Source: Ascaphus truei (Eukaryota; Chordata; Amphibia; Anura; Ascaphidae). From it: a stretch of 64,000 bases of DNA. Under the pieces are notes generated by a model that was given only the letters and a program-made list of their open reading frames with translations, made no database searches and was not told the DNA's origin. A program made the position numbers and the translations under genes. How positions within the stretch are numbered: the stretch's first letter is position 1; every line of letters begins with the position of its first letter. The stretch lies in the NCBI GenBank assembly GCA_036426205.1, contig CM071573.1, positions 75,234,822 through 75,298,821 on the forward strand, given 5' to 3'. This document shows, one piece after another, positions 63,851-64,000 of this stretch.

Positions 63851-64000
63851 TAAAACCAAAGACATAACATAAAACACAGACAAAGCTCAGTGCACATCCA
63901 GAAAAACTTATATACGGTACAGTGCCTAAATATACATGTATAAATAACTAATAAATAAAATGGTCTTTTAGTTTAACATTTAAGCCAAATTGTTGTAAGC
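63851..64000 (+). repeat. Interspersed repeat, copy 2 of the block at 58030-58179, cut by the window end
   Basis: Near-identical to copy 1 up to the last base of the window. Confidence 0.9.

Overview
This is eukaryotic, almost certainly anuran amphibian, genomic DNA: gene-poor, AT-rich and packed with interspersed repeats. The mix points to a frog-like genome: a Penelope-like element with hammerhead ribozymes, L2-like and L1-like LINE relics, a dead Tc1 transposon, tRNA-derived SINEs, a SCAN/gag fragment, and many small hAT-, PIF/Harbinger-, mariner- and piggyBac-type non-autonomous elements. There are no prokaryotic features. Most long open frames are chance frames in repeats.

The only host genes I can support form a small family between about 26 and 56.4 kb. 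They encode tiny (60-81 aa) Cys/Pro/His/Lys-rich proteins built on PC-x-P and DPC motifs, usually ending in GC-KK or VKK. They resemble small proline-rich (SPRR/cornifin) cornified-envelope proteins, with metal-binding or SMCP-like proteins as alternatives. Gene A (minus strand, exons 28162-28255 and 25993-26081) and gene C (plus strand, exons 48529-48655, 49256-49306 and 49830-49897) have matching promoters: a TATAAAAG box followed by a shared AGACAGACCA-type block, with an AP-1 site in A. Two more family-type last exons lie at 41078-41145 (B) and 56314-56384 (D), for which I found no first exon. All introns are phase 1. The cluster is therefore a tandemly and invertedly duplicated locus, unlike amniote SPRR genes, which have a single coding exon.

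Layout. 0-2.5 kb: joined repeat fragments. 2.5-6.5 kb: a decayed Penelope-like element with about 760-bp inverted terminal repeats, each carrying a hammerhead-type motif. 6.8-14.4 kb: GC-rich fold-back repeats, LTR-like repeats and a copy of a block also found at 0.8-1.1 kb. 16-19.3 kb: a 1.2-kb LTR-like repeat (second copy at 35-36.2 kb), a second shared block and a Helitron-like, minisatellite-bearing element. 21-25.7 kb: L2 and other LINE relics, two palindromic repeats and a hAT MITE with a perfect 8-bp target duplication. 25.9-28.4 kb: gene A. 29-40 kb: a long hairpin, a gag/SCAN fragment next to poly(A), and many MITEs, several nested. 41-50 kb: gene B last exon, an L1-like relic, a SINE split by a hAT element, several hammerhead-bearing repeats, and gene C. 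51.6-53.1 kb: a LINE relic split by a 1.17-kb MITE. 56.3-56.9 kb: gene D last exon with a MITE-in-MITE in its 3' UTR. 57.7-64 kb: a hairpin, repeated blocks, microsatellites, a LINE tail, the Tc1 element, and a piggyBac-like and a mariner-like MITE.
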